Source: Zygnema cylindricum (taxonomy: Eukaryota; Streptophyta; Zygnematophyceae; Zygnematales; Zygnemataceae). Taken from it: 64,000 nucleotides of DNA. This document shows, in pieces, positions 1 through 12,899 of the stretch; positions within the stretch are counted from its first letter, which is position 1, and each line of letters starts with the position of its first letter. The DNA lies in contig JBBHKE010000801.1 of NCBI GenBank assembly GCA_037447655.1, positions 110,794 to 174,793 of the forward strand. Reading direction: 5' to 3'. The notes beneath the pieces were generated by a model, which did no database searches, was not told where the DNA came from, and saw only the letters and a list, made by a program, of their open reading frames with translations. Position numbers and translations under genes: made by a program.

Positions 1-604
1 AAATGGGAGCATGTCTCCTTTTATCTCATCCTTATGTTCACCAGAATTCTCGTGATCGAATGTTATCTCTCCATGTGTCGCTTGGTCACGCCACGTCCAA
101 AAACTGCCAAAGTGACCATTTCGAGATTTCGGTAGCGATATGTGTCGTCGGATTGTAAAGCGACATTTAAAATTTGTCCTCAAAACAAACGTCTTATTCA
201 TTTGTTTTGTGCGAGATCACGTTCGCACTATATTAGTTGGTTTTATGTTCTTTTATTCATCATTTTGTTAATCGGATTTAAGATCATAACACAGTTTAAA
301 TATATATCACACCCCATGTATTTTAACGAACTCTTATGACAAACCGGCGGCTACGCCTCGCTCTGCCGGTCGGAGGTTCGAGTCGTGCCTGTCTCAACCT
401 TTTGTTTAGAGTGACTTATGTCACTATTTAGTCATACCTATGGAGCTCAGGCAGTCATGGCTCCACCACTCTCGCTCTCTTTCAGTGACTACAACAAGTA
501 TGGGGGCTGGAGAGACTCGGTGGAGGCAGACTGTCTGCACTTTTCTTGTCATTTTCCGCTAATATATTTAGACCTTGAAAATACCCTATAAATCTAGTAA
601 TTTC
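1..604 (-). mobile_element. Copia-type LTR fragment (LTR X), left part outside the window
   Basis: This stretch aligns with the other Copia LTRs of the window from their middle to near their end. It has the tRNA-like block (339-395, B-box-like GGTTCGAGTC at 375-384), the hairpin with loop CAGTGACTACAACAAG (461-525) and the AGACC..GAAAATA tail. It stops at 604, where element A is inserted. The last bases of this LTR (about 6919-6927, ending in AACA) reappear on the far side of A and run into gag-like sequence. Strand is inferred from similarity to the LTRs of the minus-strand elements; the start of this LTR lies outside the window. Confidence 0.75.
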
Positions 605-1598
605 TACAATTCTCTGTTCTCCATAAGACTACAAAATTCAGGAAGCTTCTAGATAGCTATTAACTAACCCACTTTCAATGGCAACCACTGCTACAAAAGC
701 ATAGAAGAAGACAATCTGACTCAACCTCTATGCAGCCTGGACTCCTCTGAGTCAGTAGGAAAGAGAATCTCTGAAAACGCCCAACTAGGCGATAAGTTAT
801 GAGGCAGTAAAAATGCCAATTTGTACAAACTCTCAAAGAGAGAGGTGACTGCCTACCAAAATTTACTAAGTCTTGATTCCCACTAATAACTCTTATCTAC
901 TAAAATACCGACCAATCAAAATACTGTACCGTACCAAAAAGTACTACTGCTGGTGTACCTTTTGTACGACCTCTATACGACAAGGCTATTAAACGGACGC
1001 ATGTCCACTTTTCACTCGTCCGTTTTTTCCTCAAAATTCCCGCAACCAAATGTTATCTCTCCACGTGGCCCCATGTCATGCAACATCACTAAATGCCAAA
1101 GTGACCATTCTAGTATCCCGGCGATGACGTGCGTTGTCGGATAGAATTTCGTATTTGATCTTAACCGTCTAAACAAATGTCTGATTCATTTGTTTCGTGC
1201 GGAATCATATTCGTACTGTATTTAATCCGCTCCATGTACTTATGTTTGTATTTTCGTTAATTGGAATAACTACCATAATATTGTTTAAGTATTTATCAAA
1301 CCTTATACACTCTAGCGAACTTCTACCACAGACCGGTTAGAGCTAATGGCTACGCCATGCTCTGCTGGTCGGTGGTTCGAGTCTTGTCGGACTCAACCTT
1401 TTGTTGAGAGTGACTTAGGTCACTCTTTAGTCCTGCACAAGTAAGGCTGAGGTAGCCATGGCTCCACTACTCTCTCTCTCTCTCTCTTTCAGTGACTACA
1501 AGAAGTATTGGGGGTGGAGAGAGAGAGGTGGAGACAGACTGCTTGCGCTCTCTTCACTTTTTATCTAATTTAGACCTAGAAAATACTTTTTTTCAACA
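605..1598 (-). repeat. LTR of element A (3' LTR in element orientation)
   Basis: Direct repeat of 5929-6918, about 990 bp. It contains the tRNA-like block (1331-1394, B-box-like GGTTCGAGTC at 1374-1383) and the long hairpin (about 1460-1533), whose arms include a CT dinucleotide run and its GA complement. It ends in CAACA followed by the polypurine tract of the element on the minus strand. Confidence 0.85.
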
Positions 1599-1611
1599 AT
1601 CCCTTTATTTT

Positions 1612-4600
1612 CTAGTCTAATTTTAATTTTTCTTTCAACCCGCATTTTTCCTTACAATATTTTAGTTTTGGAGAGTGCACAGATTTGGTCATCATGTCAG
1701 CCACCATTTCTTCATCAAGTGTATATACAAGATTCAAAATTCTATTTTCAACTTTTTCTCTCACGAAGCTCAATCTTATGTCCATCTGTTTAGCTTTCAA
1801 ATGATGTTTTGGATTGGCTGCAATTGCAATTGCAGCTTGATTATCGCAAAAGACTAAATGCACTCCCTCCTTCATATATCCCAGTTCTTGCAATAATGAC
1901 CTAACCCACATTAATTCTTTTACAGCAGAACCAGAGGCCATATACTCAGCCTCCACAATAGATTGAGCAACCACCTTTTGTTGCTTACTGTTCCTACAGC
2001 AAGCACCTTCCCCTACATACAGAACATATCCAGAATTGCATCTTCTCATATGTGCATCCTCATAACAGGCATCACTCCAAGTGGTGATATCAGTGTGCTC
2101 CCCTCCCAAATGCAACCACAACTCTTTGGTTCCTACCACAAATCTCATGAATCTCTTGGCTACCTCCCAATCTCTCTATTTAGGATCGTTAAGACTCCTA
2201 GTGAGGACTCCTACTGCTGTCGCTATGTCTGATCTTGTACAGTTCATAAAGTAGATCAAGCTTCTTACAACCTGTCTGTAAGGAATAGAGTTCATAAACT
2301 CTCTCTCCTCTGGACTCTTCTGATCATGTAAGATTGTCACTCCTCCTTCTACACTTTGATGACTTACTTTCTTCAAGTCCATGGGAGTTGTACAACAGTT
2401 TGCTTTCTCCATCTGAAATTTCTCAAGCATATTTCCTATTGCTCCTTTCTGAGTGAGCCTAATGATCTTTTTCCCCCTATCTCTTTCCATTTGGATTCCC
2501 AAAATATATTTTGCCTCCCCTAAATCTTTCATGTCAAATCTGCTTCTAAGATTTTACTTTAACTTATTGATCTTTTCCAAAGACTTACTTAACACCTGCA
2601 GATCATCCATATAATTCGCAATAAAAATCACACCATCCTCATCTTCAAACATATAGATAGAATGGTCAGAGCTGATTCGAATATATCCTAGACCAGTAAA
2701 AAACTCATCTAGTTTTTTATTCCGCTGTCGGGGAGCCTGCTTAAGTCTGTATAATGACTTTATGAGCCTACAAACTTTGCTCTCTTCCCCATTCTCCACA
2801 AACTCTTACGGTTAGCGCATGAAGATTTCTTACTCTAACTCACCATTGAGGAAGGTGGTTATAATGTCCATCTGATGTATTTCCATGTCTTCCGCTGCTG
2901 CCTGACTAAGGAGAATCCTTAGTGATGGGAACCGAACAACTAGAACAAACGTCTCGTCATAATCTATCCCCTCTTTTTGGGTGAACCCCTTTACTACCAA
3001 ACGAGCCTTATATCTTTCAATTGTATTATCTCGGTTCAGTTTTAGTTTAAATACCCATTTACAGCCAATACGTTTTCTGTCTGGAGGACAATCTGCTAGC
3101 TCCCAAGTATTTTCTTCCATGATGGAAGCCATCTCATCATTTATGGCTCTAATCCATCTGTCTTTTTCTGGGTTGTTCACTGCCTCTAAGTATGACTGAG
3201 GCTCATCAGGATGAGAAAGCTTAGTTACTTTACAAGCGGCTTGTTTCTCTTGTATCCTTTTGCTGCTCCTTTTTCCTCTCTCAAACTCTAAGGCTGGAAT
3301 AGAGGGAAGTCTTGGGTTTCTCCTTACTGTCTCATCGTTTCCCCTATCCATGGAAGTCGGGTCCGGTTCCTCCACTTCTGTCTCCTCGAAGTTTATAAGA
3401 ATATGTGAGGTATCCGGTAACTCTCTTGTTTCTTAGATCTCCCATGAATCTGCAATCACTGTCTCACTCATGTCCTTTTCGGGAAAAACAGAGTTCTCCT
3501 CACTTTCGGACTCATTCGTATATTTAAAGGGGTCTTTAAACTTTCCTTCATCCATGACAACTAGGTGTTAGACCAAAATGATATCTTGCTTTGCTAAGTC
3601 ATAGACTTTATATCCCTTGACATCCTCATCATATCCTAGAATACTTTGGGTTTTCCCTTAGCATCAAGTTTCCACTTTTTCTTATCCGTATCTAGACTGT
3701 AAACTTGGCTTTGAAATACTTTAAGGTGAGAGATATCTGGTTTCCTTCCAACCCATCTCTCATAAGGTGTCAAACCTTTGACTCCTGAGGTAAGGACTAT
3801 ATTCTTAATAAAGTTTGCACGGTTCATGGCTTTTGCCCAAAATCTCTTTCCTATTTTCTTGTCTGCCAACATACTGCTGTCGCTATCTCCTAGTGTTCGC
3901 TTTAACCTCTCAGCTACTCCATTTTTCTTTGGATTAAGTGGTACAGTTTTCTAGTGCTGAACTCCCTCATCTTTGAAGTATTCTTTAAACTGGTTAGAGG
4001 TATATTCTCCCCCGTTATCACTCCTTATTCTTTTAATGGGGGTTCCGTACAACTTCTCACTCCAGGCTTTATATTTTTTGAAGTAAGTTGGTGTTTCAAA
4101 CTTGGTTTATAGGAAGTAGACTATTTAATATCTAGATTAGTCATCAGTAATTATCAACATATATCTCTTCCCTCCAACTGAGGGTACCCTTGTTGGTCCC
4201 TAGATATCTGTGTGGATCAAATCTAGTACCTTTTCTCACCTATATGTCGCGGCTTTAGGGAAAGGAAGTCTGTGAGCTTTACCTTGGTCAAAGCCCCTAC
4301 AATCATTCACCATTTCATTATCACTGAACTGAATGCCTTCTACTACACCAAGTTTTTTTCATTTCCCTCAACCTATCAAAATGCACATGCCCAAATCGCC
4401 TATGCCAAATCATCAATTTTGGTACACCAACATAGTAATCATTCTTCTTTTCATTACTTAGGTTAAGCCTAAACATTCTTTGGCTACCCTTATCTGCAGT
4501 GAAGTAAACCTCATCCCCATAGATAGCTGTAAAGACTCCCTTTCTAGTGAAGGTATCAAATTCTTTGTCATCTAAAACAGATAAAGAGACAAGATTTTTA

Positions 4601-5928
4601 CTCAGCTGAGGAATATAGAGCACATCTTAGAAAGTGAGTAAAGAAGTCTTACCCTCCACTAAGAATTTAAGATCTAGTGATCCCACTAGATATGTAGTAA
4701 CCACTCTCCCATCCCCATACTCTATTTCTACTGTAGGGATTTTCCTTAGCTTAGTGGAGAGGTCGTTGTCACGACACATATGCATGGATGCACCTGAGTC
4801 GATGATCCATCCTTCCTGTGGAGCTTCCCGAATTGCTCCAGGGGCACACTTCTGTCTCCGAGGGATCTCCTTCTCCTCTAGACTCTCGTCAAGAAGAAGC
4901 TCCTCATCCTCCTCAAAGGACTCGTCCTCAGTGTCTCCGTCACCTTTGTGACCAAAAGTGCCTTTTTTTTCCCTCCGGAAGAACTGCCTCCATGGTTCTG
5001 TTGGAGCCTCAGCTCCGATAGCTTGACATTATCCGCGATAAAGTGTCTCGGCTTTTTGCAAAAATTACATAGGCCCATTGGGGGCCTCGGTCCTCCAGGC
5101 TGAACTCTTTCTCCTTTGTATGGTTTTTTCGGGTCCGGTTTCCACCTGTCCCCTCCGGCGGCTAGAGCTTGAACGCTCTTTCCTCCTCTCCTGATTTCAA
5201 TCGTGTTCTCTTGCACAAGTATCATGCGGACCAGTGTATTTCACTTCCATGATTTATCAGTCATGTCCTGTACTCTGTACACCAATTCTCATACTCGTCG
5301 GGTAACTTCGTGATGAGAGTGTTAACCTTCATCTTCATTGTACCCGTCCATCCGGCACTCTCTATCTCCATATACAAACAAGAAAGATCATTACAGTAGT
5401 CTAATATCTTTCCCCCTTTGTAAGTATAATTTCCCATTTTTTGCTTTGCCAACTGGAGCTCCAGAATTGTACCAGCTCTATACAGCTCTATCAAACTCAC
5501 CCACAACTCCTCGGCCTTGTAAACATGAAGGTGGGGAGTTGCCAAAGTTTGTGTGAGGTGTCTCAGAATGAAGTTCTTGGCAACCATGTTGGTATCTTCC
5601 CATATTTGAGTATCGGTCTTCACGGTCTTCATGATCGCCGCTCCGGGTGTCGTGGGAATAGGAGCAATAGGAGTAAGAGGTGTCTCCTTTTCTTTTCTTT
5701 TTGGACACACTGCTGTCCCTATCATCTTCCTCCTCTGCTGCAGCAGATGTTGCTACAGAAAACCTTATTCCACCAAATCTCGGTGGTGTTCCCTGAGGTG
5801 GACGTTTCACTTTTCCACTAACAATACCCCAATATCGTTTTCACACAAAGCCCCTTTCATCATGGCTTCCCAATAGAGAAACCCTGATCCATTAAAGATG
5901 GGCACCCTAGAGGGTGGGCCCATAACCT
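1612..5928 (-). pseudogene. gag-pol of Copia element A, broken
   Basis: Reading down the minus strand: gag (about 5900-5261), a zinc-knuckle remnant around 5050-5100 with one His changed (CNFCKKPRHF), protease and pre-integrase part (about 4800-4321), integrase pieces (about 4260-3636), reverse transcriptase (3375-2176) with catalytic YMDD inside FIANYMDDL, and RNase H (2148-1612) with the DNQAAIAI segment. The pieces lie in different frames separated by stops, so no polyprotein can be made. The family normally has YVDD; YMDD is the variant here. Residue order PR-IN-RT-RH identifies Ty1/Copia rather than Gypsy. Confidence 0.85.
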
Positions 5929-6918
5929 GCAATTATGTGTCCTCCATTAGACTACATTATTCAAGAAGTCTCTATATTGTTATTAACTAACCCACTTTCA
6001 ATGGCAACCACTGCTACCCAAGCAAACAAGCAGACAATCAGACTTCACCTCTTTGCAGCCTAAACTTCTCTGATTACATAGGAAAAAGATTCTCTGAAAA
6101 CGCCTAACTAGGCGATAAGTTATGAGGCGGTAAAATGCCAATTTGTACAAACTCTCAAAGAGAGAGGTGACTACCTACCAAAATTTACTAAGTCCTGATT
6201 CCCTCTAATAACTCCTATCTACTATAGTACGAACCAATCAAAATATTGTACCGTACCAAAAAGTACTATTGCCGGTGTACCTTTTGTAAGACCTATGTAC
6301 GACAAGGCTATTAAGCGGACGCGTGTCCACTTTTCACTCATCCGTACGTTCCTCAAAATTCTTGCAACCTCATGTTATCTCTCCACGTGGCGCCAAGTTA
6401 TGCCACGTCACTAAATGCCAAAGTGACCATTCCGGCATCCCGGCGATGACGTGCCCCGTCTGATAGAATTTCCTATTTGATCTCAAGCGTCGAAACAAAT
6501 GTCTGGTTCATTTTTTTCGTGCGCAATAATATTCGTACTGTATTAAATCCGCTCGATGTACTTATGTCTGTATTTCTGTTAATTGGAATAACTACCGTAA
6601 CACTGTTTAAGTATTTATCAAACCCTATATGCTCTAGCAAACTTCTACGATAGACCGGTTAGAGCTAACGGCTACGCCATGCTTTGCTGGTCGGGGGTTC
6701 GAGTCTTGTCGGACTCAACCTTTTGTTGAGAGTGACTTAGGTCACTCTTTAGTCCTGCACAAGTAGAGTTGAGGTAGCTATGGCTCCACTACTCTCTCTC
6801 TCTCTCCTTTAGTGACTAGAACAAGTATGAGGGGTGGAGAGAGAGAGGTGGAGACAGATTGCTTGCGCTCTTTTCAATTTTTATCTAATTTAGATCTAGA
6901 AAATACTTATATCGAACA
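5929..6918 (-). repeat. LTR of element A (5' LTR in element orientation)
   Basis: Partner of 605-1598. It begins TGCAATTATG and ends CGAACA on the plus strand. The tRNA-like block is at about 6651-6714 (GGTTCGAGTC at 6696-6705). Immediately to its left, on the internal side, is GTGGGCCCATAACC, the complement of the primer-site-like motif shared with C, E and F. Confidence 0.85.
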
Positions 6919-6927
6919 ATTTTAACA

Positions 6928-7349
6928 CCTTTTCCTTTTCAGTTTCTTTTTTTCTAACACTCTTTAGCTCCATGAAAAGTGTTGTTAGCCCATTACAAAA
7001 ACCCAACATCTTTTCGCCGTTGAATACATATGCATTCATTTTTTGATCAGCCAACTGCTGTTGTTTAATCCTACCACTTCGGTACATCTCTATAAAAGCC
7101 ACCCAAAGATTGGATGCCCTCTCTACTTACAAATGAGGAGATGCAAGCCCATAAGTAACATGGCGGAGGATGAAGTGCTTTGCCGCCATATTGTTGTAGT
7201 CCCTGGTATCAGTATCATTCTCTTTGTTCGTTAGAATAGGTGACATGAATGTTTAACCAGTTGCTATAGGTGTGATCGTCTCCTTCTCTTTTCCTTTGTC
7301 CACCACATCCCTTTGTCTCCTCCATTGGATATGGATCTGCATCTCTGGT
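6928..7349 (-). pseudogene. Copia gag fragment (B1)
   Basis: Minus-strand gag remnant covering the middle of the protein (AFIEMYRSGRIKQQQLADQK and following), homologous to 12305-12738 and to the gag of element C. On its left it abuts the last bases of LTR X, and on its right it joins, after TCTCTGGTG, directly to the final 31 bp of the LTR of element D. It contains stops. It duplicates part of the gag at 12178-12899, so it is a separate copy and not simply the other half of that one. Confidence 0.7.
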
Positions 7350-7389
7350 GAGATAGGTTATAAAATACCCTTTCCCAACACTCCAGTTA

Positions 7390-10300
7390 TTTTATAGTCT
7401 ATCTTTTTTTTAGTCCACATTTCTCGCTACAAAATACCAATTTCGGAGAAGGAACAGGCTTAGTCATCATATCTGCTACCATATCTCTATCTAGTCTATA
7501 TTCCAAACTTATTATTTTATTCTCAACCTTCTCTCTAACAAAACTCAAACGAATATACATATGGTTTGCTTTAAATTGATGTTTAGGGTTGCAATGGCAG
7601 CTTAATTATCACAAAATATCTTTTGCACTCCATTCTTCATATATATCCAAGTTTTTGAAACAAAGATTTCACCCACATTATATCTTTTAAAGCCAAACAA
7701 GAGGCCATATACTCAGCCTCCATGGTGGACTGAGCAATCACATTTTGTTACTTACTGCTCCAACAGCAAGCCCCATTCCCAACATACAACACATATCCAA
7801 AAGTACACCTCCTCATCGGAGCATCCCCATAACTGGCATCACTCCAAGTGGTGATCTCAATATTACCCCCCTCCAAATGTAACCACAAATCTTTTGTTCC
7901 TATCAAGAATCTCATTACCCTTTTGGCCGTTTCCCAATCTTTGTTCTTATGATCATTTAGACTTCTGCTTAATATCCCCACAGCTGTTGCTATATCAAGA
8001 CGAGTACAGTTTATAAAGTATATCAAACTACCGACAACATGTCCATACAAATTAGTTTGCATTAACTTGCTTTCCTTATGTCCTAACTCATTATCCAAGA
8101 TCAAGACTCCCTCTTCTGAGCTCCTCTCATTTCCCTTTTTTAAATCCATTGGAGTTGTACAACTACTTGCTTTATCCATTTGAAATTTTTCAAGCATATT
8201 CCCTATCGTTTTTTTTTTAGGTAGTTTTATTGTTTTTTTCTCTCTATCCCTTTCCATCTGAATTCCCAAAATATACTTTGCCTCCCCTAAGTCTTTCATT
8301 TCACTTCTACTATTTAGATCGTTTTTAAATCTATTAATTTTCTCCATTGATTTACTCAAAACAACCAAATCATCAACATAGATGGCAATGAAAATTATAC
8401 CTTCCTCATCCTCAAATAGATAGATGGAATGATCAGAACTGATTCGAATATATCCCAAACTCGTCAAAAACTCGTCCAGCTTCTTCTTCCATTGGCGTAG
8501 AGCTTGCTTTAGTCCATAAAGAGACTTTATCAATCTGCAGACCTTACTTTTTTCTCCTTTCTCCACAAATCCTTCCGGTTGTTCCATAAAGATCTCTTCT
8601 TCTAATTCTCCGTGTAAGAAAGCGGTTTTGATGTCCATCTAGTGCACTTCCATGTCTTTCGATGTCGCTAGACTAAGTAGAATCGTGACAGGGGAAAATC
8701 TAACAACAAGGGCGAAGGTCTCCTCATAATCGATTTCCTTCTTCTGTGTGAACCCCTTTGCCACCAATCTGGCCTTCTATCGCTCGATAGTGTTATCCGG
8801 ATTGAGTTTCAACTTAAATACCCACTTGCATCCTATCGGTTTTCTCTCTCGAGGACAATCCACCAGCTCCCATGTGTTTGCTTCCATAATGGAAGTCATC
8901 TCATTATTAATGGTTGTCATCCATTTACTACGTTCCGGACTATAAACTGCTTCTGAGTAGGTTTGGGGTTCGTTCAAGAATAACAGCTTAGTTACCTTAT
9001 TGTTCACTTGTCTCTCTTGAAGTCTCTTGCTGCTTCTCTTTCCTCTTTGAAACTTCGATGCTGGAATGGAGGGTAATCTCAAATTTCTCTGAACAACTTC
9101 ATCTTTTACCCTATCCATGGAGTCCATCTCGGAAGGTTCATCATCAATTTCCGGTCTTTCTTCGTTTTTTTCTTTGGTTTGAATCGGAAGCTTTGACTCC
9201 AAAAGAGGGTCACTCTCTATCAAATTCTTCTCTTCCTCGGCGAGGTCAAGCTGAATTGGAGTTCGGTTAAAAGAATCTGAATCTAACTCATTTCCGGATT
9301 CAATTATAATTCTAACCGGTTTAGTGTATTTAAAGGGATCTATGGACTTTCCTTCATCCATAACTACCAAGTGTTTTAGTAAAATATTGTCTTTTTTTTC
9401 GAGATCATAAACTCTATATCCCTTTACATTTTCATCATACCCAAATAGGTAACCTAGCTTCCCCTTTGCATCTAACTTCCAATCGGATTTTTTTGTGTTT
9501 AAACTAAACACTTGACTTCCAAACACCTTTAAATGTGATATATTAGGTTTTCTCCCGGTCCATTTTTCATAAGGTGTTTGTCCTTTTACCGCCGAGGTAA
9601 GGAATCTATTTTTGAGATAATTAGCACAATTCATAGCTTTTGCCTACAAATTTTTTCTTATCTTTTTATCTGACAACATACTACGGGCACTATCAGTTAA
9701 TGTCTGATTTAGTCTCTCGGCTACACCATTTTGTTCTAGGTTCTTTGGAACAGTCTTTTGGTGTTAAACTCCTTCCTCTTTCAAACATTTGTCAAACTCA
9801 TTAGAAGTATATTCCCCCTCATTATCACTGCTCACTCTCTTAATAGGTGTCTCATGAAGCTTTTCACTCCAATGCTAATAGGTGTCTCATAAAGCTTTTC
9901 ACTCCAATGCTTTATACTTATTAAAATAAGCTGAAGCCTCAGATTTGTTTTTCAAGAAATATACTTTAGAGTATCCAGACCAATCATCAGTGATAGTAAA
10001 CATAAATCTTTTTCCTCCAACTGATGGCACTTTAACCTTTCCCCATTTGTCAATATGAACTAGATATAAGACATTTTCACCCTTATATGTTGCGGTTTTT
10101 GGAAAAGGCAATCTGTGGGCCTTACCTTGAGCACATCAGCTAGAATCATCAAAAGTCTCATTGTCCCCAAAACGTATTCCCTCAACTACACCCATTTTTT
10201 TTCATTTTTTTCAGTCTAACTAGATGCACATGTCCCAATCTTTTATGCCACATCATCAAATCACTTACTCCAACATAGTAAACTCCCGTCTTTCCATTAC

Positions 10301-11265
10301 TCAAATTCAGCCAAAACATTTATTGGCTACCCTTTTCAGCTATGAAGTACACTTCATTCTCATAGCTAGCAAGAAAGACTCTTTTCTTAGTTCTAGTCTC
10401 AAAACCTTTATTATCTAAGATGGACGTAGAGATAAGATTCCTGTTCAACTCTATAATAAAAAACAATCAGAGAAAGTAACTTTGGATGTCTTTCCATCGA
10501 CTAACACTCTCAAATCCACAGATCCCACTAAATTCGTGGTTAATATTCTCCCGTCCCCATACTTTATCTCTACATACTCTATCTCTACAGTAGGGATCTT
10601 TCCCATTTTAGTAAACAATGGTTTTTCTCTTCACATATGCATAGAAGCTCCTGAATCAATAATCCATCCTTCTTCAAGAGCTTCTCTTACTCCTCCGAAG
10701 CACACTTTTGCCTCCTGGGAATCTGTGACTCACCTTTCATCTCCAACTCCTCATAAAGGAGGAGTTCTCCATCGTCCTCATTGGAATCCTTCCCATAACT
10801 TTTGTTGCCACAAATGCTTTCTTCTTTCTTTAGGTTGGTTTTCCGATATACTCCTCTTTCAATCTCGGCTTTGTCAATTTAGTACAATCTGCCATGTAAT
10901 GTCCCGACTTCTTACAAAAGTGACAGAGCCCCTCGGAGGCCTCGATCCAGATCGGTATGATTGGTTTTTTCTTCCTCCTCCACCAAAGTTTCCATAAGGT
11001 TTCTTGGAATCTTTACCCCCCTAGTTAGTTCTAGTAGCCAATGCTTGAACACTCTTTCTTCCTCTCCAAATCTCAATTATGCTTTCCCGAACTAAAATAA
11101 TCCCCACAACAGAGTTCCATATCGATCGATGATCTGGCAAATCTTGAACCTTGTTAACAATGTTTTCATAGTCATCTGAAAGTTTCATCAACAAAGTATT
11201 CACCTTCTCTTTCTCAGTCTCCCTTTTCCCAGCACTCTCCTACTCCATAAATAACTCGACCAAGT
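7390..11265 (-). pseudogene. gag-pol of Copia element D, broken
   Basis: Down the minus strand: gag C-terminal part with nucleocapsid (11203-10860), protease and pre-integrase remnants (about 10700-10200), integrase piece (10111-9899) with the TITDDWSGYSKVYF segment, integrase C-terminus to start of reverse transcriptase (9634-8777), then a long open stretch 8638-7748 holding most of the reverse transcriptase with YVDD (FIAIYVDDL) and the beginning of RNase H. The RNase H end (about 7745-7390) is interrupted. Several frameshifts and stops make it non-functional. Confidence 0.8.
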
Positions 11266-11289
11266 TGTAACAAAAAAGAGGGCTTTCAG

Positions 11290-12177
11290 AAAATTCTTAG
11301 TTCTAAGAACCTACGCATAGCCTCTGTAGACCAATCAAATTATCATACACTACATAATGTATATACAAAGTACGGTAGCCGCCGTACTTTATGTAGGGAA
11401 TTATGCGGCACCACTCTCGATCTACCACGTGGCGAATAAGTCGTCGCCGTTCTGTCCCTTTCTTCTCTACCATCTTATAGGATGGTGCCACGTGTCACTT
11501 TTCCTCCACTTTCGTAAAAAGTTCTGCCAAAAAGTCTTTCCGGCATGGCGGCACTCACGCATGCCATCTGTTCCGAATTCGGCAATTAGTGTTGGCCGTT
11601 TGATCTTTACGGCGCGGCGAATAATCTTTGTTGACTGTTGAGATTCTACACCTGTCGTTCCGTGTTGACCGCTGAATTTCTACGGTCGTCATTTCGTGTT
11701 GACCGTTTGAAATTCTACGTCACTTTGGAATTCTAACTCTTTTGCAAGTCGTCGATCACGAACGACATTTGATTTCATCCGTTGAAATTAAATGTCGTTT
11801 TGTTTATTTCGTGTGGTACAGTATTTCATGCGGTACTGTTCGCTTCCATGTTCATTTCGTTGCGTAAGCCGCTAAATAAAATCAATCCCCGCGTCATTCT
11901 TTATGTATTTCTCAAATATGATACGTACATCAATTTATCATGACCTACTAGATAAGACGAACGGCTTTTCCGTACGGCTGTCATCTAGGAGATTAAAGGA
12001 TCAAATCTTGGCCCATCAACCTATCTTTTGCAGGAGCTGTATCTTCGGTCTGTCTTCTCATCTCTCTGAGTCAGCCACGGTTGCTTGCTAATTCTCAGTA
12101 ACTACAACAAGAATGAAAACTGTAGAATGACCATAGACTGACTAAAGAGATAGGTTATAAAATACCATTTTCCAACA
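11290..12177 (-). repeat. Partial LTR of element D (5' LTR in element orientation)
   Basis: It retains a CCAATCA motif near 11331, a GTAC-rich block near 11370, a tRNA-like block at about 11941-12020 with GGATCAAATCTTGG (11999-12012), and the conserved hairpin loop as CAGTAACTACAACAAG near 12095. It ends TTTTCCAACA. Its first ~300 bp are missing compared with other LTRs in the window. Confidence 0.65.
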
Positions 12178-12899
12178 TATTCTCCCGAACAAGAATCATC
12201 CCTACCACAGAATTCTATATCTACCTTAAGTCTAGCAAGTCCTGCACAAGGTTGACTATATTCTCGAACTCATCTGATAGCTTCATGAGCAAGGTGTTAA
12301 CCTTTTCCTTTTCAGTTTCTACTTTTCCAACACTCTTTAGCTCCCTGAAAAGTGTTGCGAGCTCAATACAAAAATCCAACATCTTCCATCCTTTGAATAT
12401 ATATGCATTCATTTTTTCCTCAGCCAACTGCTGTTGCTGAATCATACCACTTCGGTACATCTGTATAAAAGGCACCGAAAGATTGGATGCCCTCTCTACT
12501 CGCAAATGAGTAGATGCAAGCTCTTAAGTAAGATGGCGAAGGATGAAGTGTTTTGCCGCCATATTGTTCTAGTCCCGGGTATCAGTTTCATTCTCCTCCT
12601 TCCTCGAAATAGGTGACTTCAATGCTGAACCGGTTGCTACAGGTGTGATCGTCTCCTTCTCCTTTCTTTTTTCCACCACCTCCTTTTCCTTTGTCTCCTC
12701 CGTTGGAGATGGATCTCCATCTCTGGTGAATGTGCTTCCTCCAAACCTTGGTGGAATCCCAAGACCGGATGGACGCCTCACCCGTCTTCTCACTATTTCG
12801 CAAAACCTTTTCTCACATAGAGTTTTTGTCATCATACTATCCGAGTATATAAAGCCAGCTCCATTAAAGAATGGCACCCTAGAGGTCGAGCCCATAACC
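12178..12899 (-). pseudogene. Copia gag N-terminal fragment (element B2)
   Basis: Gag on the minus strand from MGSTSRVPFFNGAGFIY at its N-terminus, through a charged Lys/Glu stretch, to the LVQDLLDLR segment. It then stops at the LTR of D at 12177. It is homologous to the gag of element C (18618-19469). The reading frame shifts between about 12590 and 12505. It is followed on the right by its own 5' LTR, so this is the upstream end of a Copia element whose remainder is gone or displaced. Confidence 0.75.

Larger units (their letters stand above)
605..6918 (-). mobile_element. Copia retrotransposon A, degenerate but structurally complete
   Basis: Element on the minus strand with two LTRs (605-1598 and 5929-6918), a purine-rich tract beside the left LTR (complement of 1599-1612) and remnants of gag, protease, integrase, reverse transcriptase and RNase H between them. 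The flanking 5-mers ATTTC (600-604) and ATTTT (6919-6923) fit a target-site duplication with one change. The left LTR start has mutated from TG to TA. It landed within about ten bases of the end of LTR X. Coding parts carry many stops and frameshifts and the LTRs differ by many substitutions and indels, so this is an old, immobile copy. Confidence 0.85.
7350..12177 (-). mobile_element. Copia retrotransposon D, both ends damaged
   Basis: The pol region is on the minus strand (about 7390-11290). The left LTR is reduced to its last 31 bp (7350-7380), which match the end of the right LTR (12147-12177) almost exactly. The right LTR lacks its first few hundred bases: gag sequence is readable to about 11265, then LTR sequence begins by about 11290, so one deletion seems to have removed the N-terminal half of gag and the start of the LTR. 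A 35-bp tandem duplication (9841-9875 and 9876-9910) breaks the integrase frame. No target-site duplication can be recognised because the left LTR is truncated. Confidence 0.75.
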
